Assembly: GCA_963169105.1 (NCBI GenBank)
Contig: OY720641.1
Coordinates: 6,835,258 to 6,899,257, forward strand
Origin: Ceriagrion tenellum
Lineage: Eukaryota > Arthropoda > Insecta > Odonata > Coenagrionidae
Direction: 5' to 3'
DNA: 64,000 bases
Part shown: one piece after another, positions 36,781 to 50,484 of the stretch
How positions within the stretch are numbered: the first letter of the stretch is position 1
Layout of the letters: the number at the start of each line of letters is the position of its first letter
Position numbers and translations under genes: made by a program
The notes under the pieces: model-generated
Seen by the model: only the letters and a program-made list of their open reading frames with translations
What the model was told of the DNA's origin: nothing
Database searches by the model: none

Positions 36781-37700
36781 CAAGCATATTTACCTTAAAA
36801 AAGAAAGATATTGTTTCTGGAGTTCCAAACGACCCATTCCTGCGATGCAGGTAATGCTTGATGCAAACCGCGATGAATCATTCCTTAACTCTGATGTCAC
36901 TCCGCATTTGGATGAAAGCCGATAAAAACACATGAAGCACGGCCTAAGAACTGCGTGCAAGGCAGTCAATGATAAATCCGAGATATGAAATCCATTCCGT
37001 CCCGAATGGTGGATATCAAGCGCATAATGGAAATAATCTCGACGCTTTTGTTCTGAATTGATAGTTCTGGTGGCGAAGACTATGCAGCCATTGTGCTTCG
37101 ATAATACCCAGAAAAAAGTCCTCAGCTTTAAAGGAGGGAAGGTTTTGCAGGGATTTTGGCTCGAAAGCAAACCATGAATGGCTCTTGCTTGACTCACGCA
37201 GAAGAGAAATCCAGCTTCGGCGCGAGCTTACCGTGATGGGGAGGGAGGCAAAAAAAAGGATGGTGGGCTCTGAAACCGCCCCGGGAAACAGGGAAAGGGC
37301 TTCTATAAGTACTGTGCGTGGCATGAGCAAGAGATAAAGCTCCCAGGTCGCGGAATGGGGCATTTCCAGATTAAAAGGCTCGCCACGGGCGATGTAATGA
37401 ACCCCTCCTTTACAACCCCCCGGGTTCGAATGCGATACCGGAAAACTGGCCGTAAGGCGTATATCTCCCACTTTCTGAACTTCGATCTCAGGCGTAATGG
37501 CGACTTCCGACCGCAGTTTTCAAAATCGCGCGACTCCGGAATGGCGATAGTAAATTGGTGGAATGATTGACATGGACTGTTACCCCAAAACGTAACGCTT
37601 GGCCTGGTTTCAACCGAACGCAAAGCAAAGTGCATAAATCAGTCGGAAAGAAAAATGCATTTTCAGAATACTCAATGAAATACCACACTTAGGAGAGGTT
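36781..37700. other. GC-richer block with overlapping minus-strand frames, unidentified
   Basis: Several minus-strand frames overlap here, the longest 151 codons (37016-37471). Composition is GC-richer than the neighbourhood. On plus, 'gggttcgaatgcgatacc' near 37421 resembles a tRNA B box, but no A box is found upstream. I recognise no protein family, and the frames in different registers compete, so I regard this as an unidentified repeat or decayed mobile element rather than a gene. Confidence 0.35.
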
Positions 37701-40700
37701 TTCGCGGGATCGATGGAAAACATGTAACGTGGATTGCGATTCACAGGTGCGTGGAGAAACAATCAGCAGTTGCTCTTCGAAATTGACACAGCAATTTGCC
37801 TGAGAAGTTAGCAGAAAATACCAGCAACATTGGAAACTACTGAGTCACAAGGCTAAAAGTATAAGCTAAGGTAGTGTAAATTTACGCTTCGCTCGGAACT
37901 AGGTCGACGTGGAGCATCTGAATCAAAAAGTGAATGGGAATCAATGCCACACAATACGATTTGGTAGTGATGGAAGAATGAAATAATACATTTACCCAAG
38001 TAAACTACTCAATTAGAGTCAATAAGCAACTCGACATGCAAAGAAACCACACAGAGATTTCAATCCACTTGTAAAACTCACATAAAGCCTTTCGTCAAAG
38101 CAAGAGTCTAGTCACAGCTAGAAATATGATATGCTCGTCAATGAAACATTTTAAATTTCAACATTAAATTAAAGAAGCAAACGTTGGTAATATACCATAC
38201 CATGCATTGTTTCAAATATCAGTTCCAATGCCGACTTGTCTTATTAGTCCGTGAGTGAGTGAGATCTAAAATGATATCTTGATGAAATTGACAATGGTGA
38301 TTAAGTTAAAAAATTGAAAGGAATTCTGTCTATTACGTTTTACCTGTATTAGCAAATCAAAGCAGGAAATAGCTCAGAATTTAAGGTTGCTTCATTAAAA
38401 TATGCATAGGTATACGCATTCTACTGAATGGAAGTTAAGTTTTACGGTAACAGCACGATATCGAAGAAGTCTAGATGCAGGTCAAGAGCAATACTATATA
38501 AGCTCGAATGCACATTATTAGATGGAGAAATTAGCCAATAAAGCTGTCTTACGAAGAATTTTTGAGGGTATATTTCTTCATGTAAATATTTTAACTGGGA
38601 AAACTGAACTTAGTGGAGGAATCAAAGAATTACAAACTCCCAAAAATTGTAACGGAATGAAAAGTGGATTGGAATAGTGACTGAGGCCATGGATGGCCCG
38701 ACTAGTCACAAAACAAGAAATTCGCTACAATAAACACTTAAGATTAATGATAAATTTGCATGACAAAAATTAGAGGGGAAAGCTACAACTAATGGATTGC
38801 TGGAGAGATAGAGCAAAGCTTGATGATAGAGATTAAATTCTGACATGACCATGTTCACAGCATCCAATTTTATCATGGCGCAATCTTGGTTTATCAATCT
38901 AAAATCTACGCATATGAGAATTTATGAAGCGCTATTTATAAAAGATGGCATATCATACGATTGAGCAAGTTCATTTCGTTGCCTTGGAGCAACTATTTAA
39001 CCATACCATACTACTATTGTAATGCATCAAAATAGGAAAGTTTTTAAAAACCCCTCTATAAAGTACTCTGAAATTTTACAGAAAATATAAGCAGTTATAA
39101 TGATATTTTGAGTACGAAAGGAAAATTTAATAAGACCTTTAGGGAACAACCCCATATGATTGAATTCAATTTGGCAGTGAATATCTTATGCTCAGATTTT
39201 ATTAGGATGAATATTTTGATAATTCTTAGAGTTCCATTTTTTTCAAGTTTTCTGGAATGAATGATACAGTCTAAAACGTAACATAAAAAACTATTATTTT
39301 CCTTATTTTGTACTGGATTTCTGTACCTCATGTTTTTACTTTAGTCCAGATTCAGAGGTAAATAATGTTCCTGGTAGACGGATGACATAAAAAATTGAAC
39401 TATTCCCACAGCATCTACAATACTAGTAAACCTAGGATGCCCATTGAATCCAATTATATAGAATATTTCTACACCGTGAAGAGGGTAATTAAAGGAAGGC
39501 ATTACTTCAGCACCTCCTTCAATATCTCTCTCAATACGTCAGAGTACTTTCACACTATGAGTTTCTATTGAAAATGCAACAGAAGTAAGTAGAGAGAAAA
39601 AACATTCTCGTATAGTATGAATACTATGAATGATAAATAACGCTCATTATGTTTTGGACACCGAGAGTACTCCACACAAAGTATCATTTCAAGATGACGA
39701 ATGTGAAATCCAAAGTACCAGCAAAACCGTGGTAGCCGAGGACAAAGATACAATACGCAATGGCTTTGGTGAAGCAAGGAGTGTGAAATTCACACATCGG
39801 AAAGGTGATATGTTAAACATAATGGAGAATGAAAACATAAATTTCTTTAATCAATCAGTGTCTAAGTAGTGACATACTTTTGCCTTGGATGTCATTGTGG
39901 TAAGCCATTACCATCAAATAGATACACCATGAGGTAAGGTTATTAACAGCATTAGGGAAGGAAAGAATGTGAAAGTGACATGTTTGTTCTTCTAATGCAC
40001 TGTAATTATCTCACAGGAAAAAGAATAACTTAACAGCGAAGGCGATATTTTCGAGGGATTCCGTTATTCAGATGCACGCAAAAAGGTATGTTAGGGAACC
40101 GAGAAGCATTTTGACGTCAAGCAGCTACTCTTATTTAAAACGTCTGTATTATCTGCGGTTGATAATAACGAATCCTGGGCTTTAATTAGATAGCAAGGAG
40201 CCAGAAAATATCTGCAGTTAAACCATCTCGTAAAATTATCAAATAATACATCACACTTTGTATGAAATGAAAACAAAAAAACTATTGGTCTCATATTACA
40301 AAGGAAACTCACTATTTCGCAACAAGCAATGGATGATAGGGGGACCAGCTTTTAGTGACATATTGGCAAACTCCCATCCCAAGAGCTGGGTTTCTTGTTG
40401 CATAACAAAGGAAAATTTTCAAGAGATGAAATACGTACTATGGTATGTACCTTAAGCTTCATACACAGAATTCCACCATTAAAAGGTGACCGCATATACC
40501 CAGAATCATCACGAGATAAATTAACACATACTCTAAAACGGTACTTGGTGTAAATTGGCTTAAAATGGATACTTGTCGATTATTTTATTTTATTTGAATT
40601 TTTTTTGCTTTGAAAAATTGTCACTAATAGTTTTATTATGACTACATTCTGTATAATAGCTGAATCACCTTTGAATATAGGTCATAAGCAGATGGCTGGA

Positions 40701-41340
40701 ATACATTTAGGAAGTGCGGTAGAAAGAGAGGTTCCCTGCAACAATCATATTTTATTGTATTAAAAAAGCAATAAATCTGAAAAAAATAAATATTATTAAA
40801 ATTTTATGATGTGGAATAGAGATAGCGATTTCGTAGATCAAAAGTGGTTTATGGGAAGTTTTATTGGGAAAATGTCTAAACTTCTAAGCAGAACTATAAA
40901 TTTACCCCCTTAAAAGGAGAAACATTGTGAAAAAAAAAATTGAAATTATTTCCATTAGAAATAACTTTTAGAGTTTAAAAAAAATACTATTAGAAATTTT
41001 TTATTAGGAAGTTGCACTACCCTAGGCATCGGCCAAAAACTAGGCAAGAGGTTAGGTGTTTGCGAATGTTTCTTGAATCTCGCTCGCTTGCTCGTGGCAA
41101 ACCGTACGCTGAGTAATTGAACCAAATGGTCGAGGATAATGGTTAGTTTTATAGTCTGGACAGGAAAATTCTCCTCCCGCTTACCTGTGAGAAAAAATTA
41201 CCTGCACGTTTAAAAAAAGAAAAGTTAACGCTCTCTTCATCCCAAGCACCGAAAATGACTCGAAACTCGGAGAAAGCACCCGAGTAATTAAAAATTCGAA
41301 TTAACATCAAAAGAGCCCGTGCATGGAGAGGGGAGGCATA
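37701..41340. other. Unassigned AT-rich DNA
   Basis: No gene is firmly supported. A 79-codon plus-strand ORF at 39630-39869 is the most protein-like: ATG-started, acidic and polar with few low-complexity runs, ending in TAG. It matches no family I know, and no splice partners were identified. Confidence 0.4.
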
Positions 41341-43959
41341 ATTGTCACGCCAGCAATGCACCCGTGCCAAAGTGAGGAGAGGGAGGGGGGTCGGGAGATG
41401 GGAAACAAGTGACAGTAGAGGGAGACGGGCGACGTTCCCGTGTTATTGTGTCCGGAGGAGAACGCCATCGCTCACAAGACACGGTTCGTTGGATTAACCA
41501 CTCCCCCCTCCCTCCGATAACATTTGGTTTAGGGATGCTCCCCTTCAAACAACTCCCTCTCCGGAAAGCGAATAAAAAATAAAACCCTGAACCGAGACAT
41601 ACACCCCTCGGCCAAAACCCCCTTCCGCTGTGTGACGGGAAAGCAATTTTCTTAATGGCACAAATGTTTTCTCGAAGAGGTTTGATGAAAGTGAGCAGTT
41701 GAATTACAGCAATTTGACGACGTTTTGGACAGCGAGAGATGCGTTGAGGTATCGCACCATCTGAAGACGAGCAAATCCTTGGTAGGGAGGAAGTTAGAGG
41801 TAAATGAATTGTATTAGGGAGGGGTAAAGGGTTATGATATGGGAGAACCAACGCGAGCAATGATTTCGGGTACGAAAGAAAAGAATAAAGATGGGTATAA
41901 GTCACTCGCGTTTATATACTTGTAAAAACGTTCATTCATCCAATGCATCTGAATCGGAAGACAAAGTGTTATTTTCAGTATCACAAATTGATAATTGGGT
42001 ATTCTCCTCAAACTATCGGATGCTATTTGGCACCAAACAACCTTTATTTTAAAAAACCGCACATATTTAAAAATACAAATTTTTATCGATTTCGTTGACT
42101 AAAGATTGTTCACCCATATAAAGCGTTGAATGTAGCTTTTGGTTCGAATACAGAGGGAGAGATTAAACATAAAGCGTAAGTGGTGGAGAGATTTTTTAGA
42201 AGATGATATTAATTGTAATTTCATTTCTGTTTTCCAATGTTTAGTCAATTTACCTATTACGATTACTTTTATTACAGTTGACATCGTAGGAGTTCATTTT
42301 TAAAATATTATTTAGGACTTACGTAATATCACAAAAACCGTATGAAAAAACAGGAAATCATAAAAATAGCAAAAGTATGCAACATCAACTGCCAAATTAC
42401 AGAATACTACTGGTGTTATATTAAAAACATTACAAATATTTTTACTGATACATTCTTTTCCCTAAATCTGTGCAACATTCATCCTTTTTCAGTTCAAAAC
42501 TGTAAGGTTTGTTGCGAGTAAAAATGCCACAGTACAATATTTTGTACCTATTTAATAAATAATCAGAATTGATATATAACTACTAATCTTGGATAGTTCG
42601 ACACTTGAAAACAAGTAGTCATTTAGTATAAATTTATTATTGAAATGCATTCAAACTAGCATAATTGTTACAAAGAACTCACAAGTACTGCTATAATGTA
42701 AAAAAAAATTATTTTCTTTAAGAAAACAGGATATTTTGATACTCAAGGTTTATGCCTATAAAATGCCATTATTGAATAAACGAACACGCTGGGTTTGAAG
42801 TTTTCCATGCTCTGCTTGAAAAAACTTAAGAAAAAGCTCAGGACGATAGAATTCATACGATTTAAGTCACTCCAAAAACCTCATTAAATACAGAATGGGA
42901 AAAAAAACAGCGTCTTGCTTTTATATTCTCCCATGCTCACTTTATTTGAGTGTATCCTCGCCTTGTTTAATCAGCATAGCATAAGCAACTTTCAATGTAT
43001 CAGCATGGATTTCAGGATTTCTTCGTAAAATCCCATTGCTATAAATGAACTTCGGGATCATGTTACAATGGTACGCTATAATAATTCACCGAAGATATTT
43101 ACTTGTAGGGATTAGATTTAAAAAATCAGGAGAAAAAACATAAAATGAAAAAATTAAGTGGTTATTCCCATTGTCCGTGACCATTTCAGTATCAATTTTA
43201 CTTCGCGCTATCGTAACTCTAATGTTATGAGATTATATTTGATTGGACTGTAGCGTCATCAGCTTGAATGACGGTACTTAAAGTCGGTGTGCATCTCATG
43301 AGAATGCAGTTTCCTTAATACTTCTCCATGGACCGGTTTAATTGTGCCAGGTTGAAAATATTTGATTCGTTATCCGTCTATGTTAAACACTAATCCATCA
43401 GAGCACAAGTAAAATAATCATACGTATGACAGGCTCTGAAAAATCAGAACTACGGCTGGCATGAAATCAACATCCTGTAGAATTTACCATCGGTACACCG
43501 GTAAACGTTCACCAGACTCAATCGCCGGGCCTCAAAGCGATAGTAGTACAGGATTCTGGGGGATATTCATTGGTTGATGCGCTGGGCGTGATTTCGTACG
43601 ATCCTGCTTCGTATCTCAGTCCACATAAATGATCCCTTTAATAGTAAATTTCGTTCCTTTACGGTTAAGTATCTCCTCAATAGTGACGTCTGATCTAAAG
43701 ACACTACGTTCATAAATGAACCTATCCATCCCTTATGTTTTACTCGTCGCGTCTGCCACGAGCTCTTATGAGGGCTTGCAAATCGTGCTCACTTGCTCCA
43801 CGGGAGTAGTTCCAGGCTGCGGGGTGTAGTCCACGGCTAAAATTTGAGGGGTTTGGGAAGGATAAGCGCCGTTGGTGGAGGTTCCTGAAACGAGAGCAGC
43901 AGGTATAGACACCGTGTCATTAGTGATGGGACACTGACGCCATTGTATAAGGCCAGGGT
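41341..43959. other. GA-rich and GC-richer patch, then AT-rich DNA
   Basis: 41340-41850 is GC-richer, with a G-rich run on plus (gaggagagggaggggggtcggg) that opens a 186-codon Pro/Ser-rich frame on minus. It has no domain motif and looks composition-driven. From 41900 to 43959 the DNA is AT-rich with nothing supportable; 43480-43950 is GC-richer again. Confidence 0.45.
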
Positions 43960-44180
43960 GGGGGATCCCCTTTCATTCGGATCTCATCTGCATGGCAATG
44001 AGGAAGTTCTGGAGGGGTGGAGGAGGCTGGAAGGAAGGAGATGGTAGTATGCTAGGGGATGTTGGGCGGGAGGGGGGTTGGAAGTAGCAACAACCAACCA
44101 TCCGAGGAAGGAAGCTGAAACAAACACAGGCGACAGAGAGATAGAACGAATTGATACACGCCGGATGATTCAAGGAAGAA
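43960..44180 (+). repeat. GA-rich dispersed repeat, copy 1
   Basis: A G/A-rich stretch (about 43995-44085) leads into a segment whose wording is shared with 45670-45740: 'gaggaaggaagctgaaa', 'acacaggcgacagagagatag' and 'gatacacg' against 'gaggaagctgaag', 'acacgggagcgacggagaaagat' and 'gatacacg'. Together these suggest two members of one dispersed repeat family. The Pro/Ser-rich minus-strand frames across both copies come from the repeat. Confidence 0.5.
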
Positions 44181-45609
44181 CGCTCGGTAGCGAGGAAAGG
44201 GTTTGGGGTGCGTTACCTACCCTCTACGCCTAGGACCAGTGATTTTGGGCGGGAATTCCTTCCCACTCGTTACCAAGAACTGTCTATATCCCGATCGTTC
44301 CTGAATCTTGAGATAATTTTTGTGTGAAATTATAAAATTTACTTCACGAACATTACGCAGTCTATTAAACCATGAGCAGAAATACGGTCGAAGTGGGCTG
44401 CCGACATAGCGGCCAAACAAGTCCAGAGTATGAAAAAGGGTAATTATTTCTGAGAAAAAGTGACATAATCTAACTGAGAACTCCTCTCATTTGCGACTCT
44501 CGATGGTGAGCTACCTCCGTGAGGCGACCCAATACCACATCAACTCCAGTTCACCGCTCGCTAGAAGAAGTGCCGCTTACTCCTTCTTTCATATACCCTA
44601 TTGTACAGTAATTCATTTTTTTACCCTTCACCAATTCCCAAGCTAGGGTAGGCTCTTCTCGTGTTTGCGCATATCTGCGTCAGTCTGTTTTACCGATGGA
44701 TCGATGAAATCATGAAGCATCGGAGTAGCTTCTGTTGTAACAGACGATCCTGTATTCAGCATGCGGCCTGACATAGCAACAATAATATTGATTGTCAGAT
44801 ATCAGTGAAGTTTTTTGAGTTTTGGTCGATTAATTTTATGGCTTTTTCTTAGATCGTGCTTTTCATGACAGCAAAATTCTCCCCTGCCTTCTTTAACCAC
44901 GCGTTCTACCCACCAGACCACAATGCCACAAATACTTGAGCTTCTGGTCGCCACCAAAGCAAACTTCTTCATACCTCTTCTTCATACTTCAAACATATCA
45001 TAAAAAAGGCAAATTTATGCCATACTTCAGTGTTGATATGGCATCAGGGCTGTCCTCATATATGAAATTCGAATTTATTTCGGCACAATCTCTAAATTTG
45101 GGCCATTGGGTTAGAAAATAAAGAATGTAAATATTACTGCAATCGTAAAAGGTGACTGCTTTGCGCATAGCACCTAAATTCTGGATATTTCAACATTTTT
45201 CCTGTTTCTGGCCATTCCTTGCGATCGAAGAGATCTAAGCGTATTTAATTGCTTTCCTGTTATTACAAACGACCTCATGCATTTGATACGTCCAACCTCG
45301 AATATTATCAATGTATGCATAATAGTTCCCAAGATATGTCCCCAAGAGTGAGCACGTTGTGGCAGTGCTTGCTGTCCTGGATTGTGTCTTGTCGAAAATA
45401 TCACATTTTTCAGGTAAGCTAAAAGCTAATATAATAATACAATATATTCTTTTGTATGGATCGGGATTATAGAGAAAGTATGACGCCCGCATCAATAACA
45501 ATTTATGGAATTTAAAATATTGGTGGCTGATAGTAAATGAATTATAATATAATGGTGGCTTCGTGAATTTCTTAAGAGATGCGATTTTCTGGATTTAATT
45601 CCAGAAGGT
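44181..45609. other. Unassigned DNA
   Basis: No gene is supported. A tRNA-A-box-like phrase (tggtctggtgggtagaac, minus strand, near 44915) may be a SINE fragment, but no B box follows. Confidence 0.4.
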
Positions 45610-45800
45610 TTAAAATGTAGGTGAGCCATTGTTGAAAGAAAAAGGGTGGGTAAGGGAGGGATAGGCATTGCACAACTGAGTGAGGAAGCTGAAGCACACA
45701 CGGGAGCGACGGAGAAAGATGGACGGACTAGATACACGGAATGGTACAGGGAAAAAGACGAAATTGCTAAAGGAGAGAGATAGGTGGATGTACCTTCTAT
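45610..45800 (+). repeat. GA-rich dispersed repeat, copy 2
   Basis: Resembles 43960-44180 over the shared phrases given there, and is likewise purine-rich on plus. It overlaps short frames on both strands (45492-45912) that I do not regard as genes. Confidence 0.5.
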
Positions 45801-46821
45801 GCCTGTCGGCTGAGGGCTGCTCTAAGAGCCGTACCCTTGTCCATTGTTCTGCTACATGCGAGGTAGAAAAACTCAAATGACAAAGACAACAAGGGACGCG
45901 ATTCATTGACACTCTGGGAGCGTAGAGAAGGAGACACAGATATTGGAGACCACGCCCGGTGGTTGGGGCGGGTCGATATAGCCTTTAATGCCGCTGCAAA
46001 GGGAAATAGATTCACTCCCCGCGTGAAATTTTATTTTCATTCTAGCTGTAAAAAAATGTGTTCCAGTTAGCTAAGAAATGTGAAATGCAAGTACACAATT
46101 CAAATAATAAATAAACCGCTTTACCTGGTGAAATATATGTCTATACTCAAGGCCTAGATTCATTATCCTTGTGTAATACAGCCGCATGATGTCATAGCCT
46201 CTGCGTTAGCTTTATTTCAACTACAATTTAGGAGTTTGCATGTAAAATTTCGGTTAGTTTTGTTTTAAATTAGCAAAAATAAAACTATTATCTTAGGTTT
46301 AATCCAAAAAATATTCTCACTGTCAAGGTATACGGTTTATAGCCACTAGTATTAAGATTTCTATTGGAATAAATTGCTAAGGGAGACATTCCACAGTATA
46401 CCAACTCGACATGCAAACTTAATAGTTTTTTCTCGTGAAGTCAAGCCAGGCACGTCTGACATACACAAAACAAAAAGAAAAACTTACATGGACCTTTGAC
46501 ACATTGCCACAAGACACATTGCCATGGCAATTAATCAAAACAGATGAAGGGATTGCACAAAAACTCAACGGAAATCATGCGCACTGCGGCACTCACACAA
46601 ACTTCACTTGATACACATTTCGACCATATACACATCATGCATAAACACATATGTATCATCTGTACATCTGTATCTGTGTAATCATACTTGCTGAAAGGCG
46701 ATATTAGTGAAATGTCGTTCAAAATATATATAACAGGAAAAAATGATTCTCTAGTGCAATTTACGATAAATTTTGCGGGTTGATCTCCTTTTGAAGATAT
46801 CATGAGCTGAGAATTCAAATC

Positions 46822-46827
<6 letters not shown>
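45801..46827. other. Unassigned AT-rich DNA
   Basis: Nothing supportable is seen. The 95-codon minus-strand frame at 46531-46818 is Met/Cys-rich from repeated 'cacatatg'-like words and has no family motif. Confidence 0.45.

Positions 46828-46893
<66 letters not shown>
46828..46893 (+). repeat. (AT)n microsatellite, about 66 bp
   Basis: Uninterrupted AT dinucleotide repeat, about 33 units, in otherwise unassigned AT-rich DNA. Confidence 0.97.
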
Positions 46894-46899
<6 letters not shown>

Positions 46900-49800
46900 G
46901 GTAAAGTATTACTTCAGCGACGAAAAAACACATCAAAATTTATTATTTCGGTTAAAGAAAGTAATCTTGTAGAGTGTGTAGTTTTTTCCTTCTGTTAAAC
47001 ATTGTTAAATTTCATAAATTAACGCTCAAATTAGTCTACATGGCTTAATTTTCAGTTGAAATGGTGCATAAGCAACACTTAAATGCAATTAGCATAGAGT
47101 TTTTAAGGCATGGTAAAGAGCTTACTTCATTCCGGTTAAAAAATAAATAACAGAGCGTTGAGTAAATGCAAAATACAGAAGACCTTTTCCTTAGAGTTTT
47201 ACAAAGAAATAATAATCGGCTCAGTTCCTTCCCAGTTTATCCCAGACATCCCAGTTTTAGAAGTTATTGTCTGAATAGTTGAATAGTTACATCAACATAA
47301 ATAAAAAAGAAATCCTGCATATATCATACGAAATTAACAATAGAAATAAAATTTATGGAAGTTCTAAAGATCAATGAGCCTAATGTGTGCAGAATTATAT
47401 TGACTCATCCCATTTCTGCTAAATGATTAATGATCGCACGTACCAGATTTTTTGTAATCGTACACAGTGGATGCAGGTGACTTTATTGCAGGAAATAATT
47501 AACGTAATGCACGATTTCTGACCCTACAGAACGTGCAATTAGAGACTATTAAACTGCAAATCACAAGGATGCAGAAATCATTACCCCATAGCAAATGATA
47601 ACCGTTTTCAGCATACGCATATTATTTTAAAATTTTATGCCTGCATATCCCATTAATACGCGGCATTGCTTCAAACGATATGAGTAAGTGCTGGAATATA
47701 ATTGACCGTTGGGCTCTTCTATAGTTGCCCCTATTGCTAATGTGTCGATAATGAGGAATTCTCACAGCAGATTAGTATATCCACTCAGCTTCCGCTAAAT
47801 CTCTAAGATCATGGGCCGATTTCAAATATCATGGTAAAAGCTTTCAACATAATTTATGCACACTGCTGCCATAGAGTGCACACAAGTGACCAGAGATTTC
47901 ACTTACAAAAGAAACACTCAAAAAACATGATATGATTCGAATTAAGTCACATAAAATAAAATGTAACTGGCTAAATTAGATATTGAAAGATATTCCTTAG
48001 TTTTGAGCGTCCATTCCATGCGTAAAAAAATGAATCATAGTTAATAATATCCGAAATCTTGGTTTAATGCAGAAAAAAATTCACAAGGAACAGAAAAAGT
48101 TAAAGCTTAATATAAAGAGCTAAAAAAAAACAGGTAGGTCTTGTGCTGTGTAAAATTATTACAAAACATATAAATGTCGAAAAAAGAAATAAACATTATT
48201 TTCAGATTCAGAGAAAAAGCAGAGCAACTTAGAAAGATGCAAGGCAGATGTGGAAAGCAGATATAGACAGAAATAAGATTTACGAGAGAAGAAATATTGC
48301 TTAAAAAGAAGAGACAAGAAGAGAGTTTTCAACTGTCACTTTTGGAAACAAAAAGACTAAAGTTCACTTAAATTTGTTGATTACCGAGAATTAGTAATCA
48401 GAGGGATTAAAAATGAATAAATAATTCTAAACAATGAAAAATACACCATTTGCAATGGCCTACATAGCAATAACAGCATTATGTAGGCCTATTTGCAGCT
48501 CATATTTTTTTGTATTATTTCCTGAAGGAAGCGATAGAAATGATGTGGATTAAGTTGTTTATCCAAAATTTTGAAAGAGTTTTCAATTATATCTCTTCCT
48601 ATAAATAATCCCTATTTGATCAATGTACACACCAATATAAATGAACCGGAAAGGAAAAATGCATCCTGAACCAAAAGAGAAGGATTTAAACTAATAGTAG
48701 TTTAGTGTTAAAAAATATTTTTGCCTACAAAACTACTGTACCCGCATAATATCACCATCTATCCACTAATTCACAAAATTATATCGACCTGACAGGTGTC
48801 CTACATATGTATGAATATTTGTTGCCTAATTAGCGTACAATCACAATGAACCGAAAATGTCAATTACTTCGAAATTTGATCTTTGAATTAAAAACCGTAA
48901 AGAGTAGGTACATATTTTCTGAAGATGTGCACGTCAATTTTGAGAGAGTAAGAGGACTAATTTAAATTCTTGAAGGATCGCGAAAACAAATTTAAAGTCA
49001 GAAGGCACACAGTAAAGATGAGCAATTGAAAATTTAGCACGGAAAAAATTAATCCGTCACAGGCTGACTTCAATTGTGACGAAGCGGTCCCACCAAACGT
49101 GTGTGAACATATAAGTTCTTCATATTATATTAAAACGCCTATTTGCATATGTCATCTCACGCTCCAAGTAATTTTTTTCAAATGCAATCCAAGTGCTCTT
49201 ATCCAGGCGTTGGGTTTATTGGCGGTGGTGGTGGTGTTCGGACGAGGGATCTGTCAAGGCTGAGGCTGCACCAGACGTGGGCAGACTGTACGATGCGGGA
49301 CTATACCCTCCGCAGCGCCGGCGAATATATATTTCGGTCGAGCGAGCGATAACCACCGCCCACCAACACCTCAAAAGCAGGCCGCAATCGCCGTGAAAGT
49401 TATAAAGCTCCTTTATTGCTTCAACCGGTATAGGGTGTCGCCTTGCCGGACCAAGCCATTCGAGCAAAAACTATTTATTAGCTGCTGGTGTGGGAGGCGT
49501 ATATGGGAGACAGAAAGGGGAATGTATTGATTTAAAAAAACTGTGGTTAGTTCATTACAACGTTCTTGAATGCTGGACTTGGAATCCAAAGGGTAATGGA
49601 ACTATGCCAAGAAGATATGCTACTCGCAATAAAAATCGATACATGAAGACTAATAAACAATAGTTTTATAAAAGATTTTGTAGAAAAATTATTTCCCGGC
49701 CGCAAACGTATCAAAAACATCTCATTTCTCTCATTCCTGCTTGAATAGACCAAACGTTTTTCCATGTGACAATTTTTTTAGATAACGTTTTACGAATAAA

Positions 49801-49960
49801 TGAGGTCAATTGGAAGGAAAGATTGGTTAAAATTGTCAAAAAATTTCATAGAGTTTGATATAAATCATGGAATTGTACAGATTGGAAGCTACGCCACACG
49901 GGAGAATGAAGAATGGGAATAGTCTGGGAGAGTTTAAAATTAGAGCGCACAGGATCGATA
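46894..49960. other. Unassigned AT-rich DNA
   Basis: No gene, RNA or recognised mobile element. 49200-49460 is GC-richer with overlapping frames on both strands and a short GGT run (ggcggtggtggtggtgttc), which gives poly-Gly and poly-Trp in chance frames. Confidence 0.5.
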
Positions 49961-49969
49961 TACCACCTG

Positions 49970-50045
49970 TAACGACGAGTTCCGGTCAGTTGATCGCTAT
50001 CCTCAGGATGACAGACCTGCAGAGTTTATAGCAGAGAATTTCTGC
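49970..50045 (-). ncRNA. Degenerate hammerhead-like motif
   Basis: Read on minus, CTGAGGA (50006-50000) fits hammerhead box 1, CTGANGA. A hairpin-like GATC/GACC segment follows, then GGAA, where a functional motif would need GAAA. Next comes ACTCGT read as A-C...G-T, then a C. CTGT upstream and ACAG downstream could form an outer stem I. One or two substitutions would separate it from the other motifs in this window. It is not inside a clear inverted repeat, so it may be a single decayed terminal repeat of a Penelope-like element. Confidence is low because of the altered core. Confidence 0.35.
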
Positions 50046-50484
50046 AGAATCACTTTTATATATTGCGATGTACTAGTTTTTAAATGTAATTTTGTCACTT
50101 TTAAGTATGTTGAACAACATAAATACAATTATAATGAAATTTTTAACTTATTAATTAAAATTAATTACCACTCAGTGATGTTCAAAGTTTTTATATGATT
50201 TTAAACTAAAAAAAAACTAAACTAAAAAAATGGTTAAATACGGTTTCAAAAAAAAAACCAACACCCTCATGCCATAAGGATATAGTGCCTCGCAAATATT
50301 CAAATATGCTATTAATGGCACAAAAATAGTCAGTACGGAATAATTGCAAAAAGTGGGCAAGATATTGACTTACGCTTAAGTTATAGTCAACAATAGAATT
50401 GCGTGCCTGAAACCTTCTGGAAGGTCTTCAAATTTTTCCATTCTCGGATAGAGGTGAAGTTATCGAATTTGCTATGAGGTATTA

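Noticed and set aside
37421..37440. tRNA B-box-like word gggttcgaatgcgatacc
   Set aside because: No A box at tRNA distance and no cloverleaf, so no tRNA or SINE call.
37016..37471. 151-codon minus-strand frame
   Set aside because: Competing frames in other registers, no recognisable domain and no exon context; more likely an unidentified repeat.
41750..41785. CTGAAGACGAGCAAATCC, resembling hammerhead box 1
   Set aside because: No GAA with a palindrome follows and no stem II can form.
41345..41905. 186-codon minus-strand frame, one of the longest open frames in the window
   Set aside because: Pro/Ser/Leu-rich translation of a G-rich block; no domain, no splice logic, and other frames overlap it.
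44895..44935. A-box-like tggtctggtgggtagaac on the minus strand
   Set aside because: No B box downstream; at most a SINE fragment.
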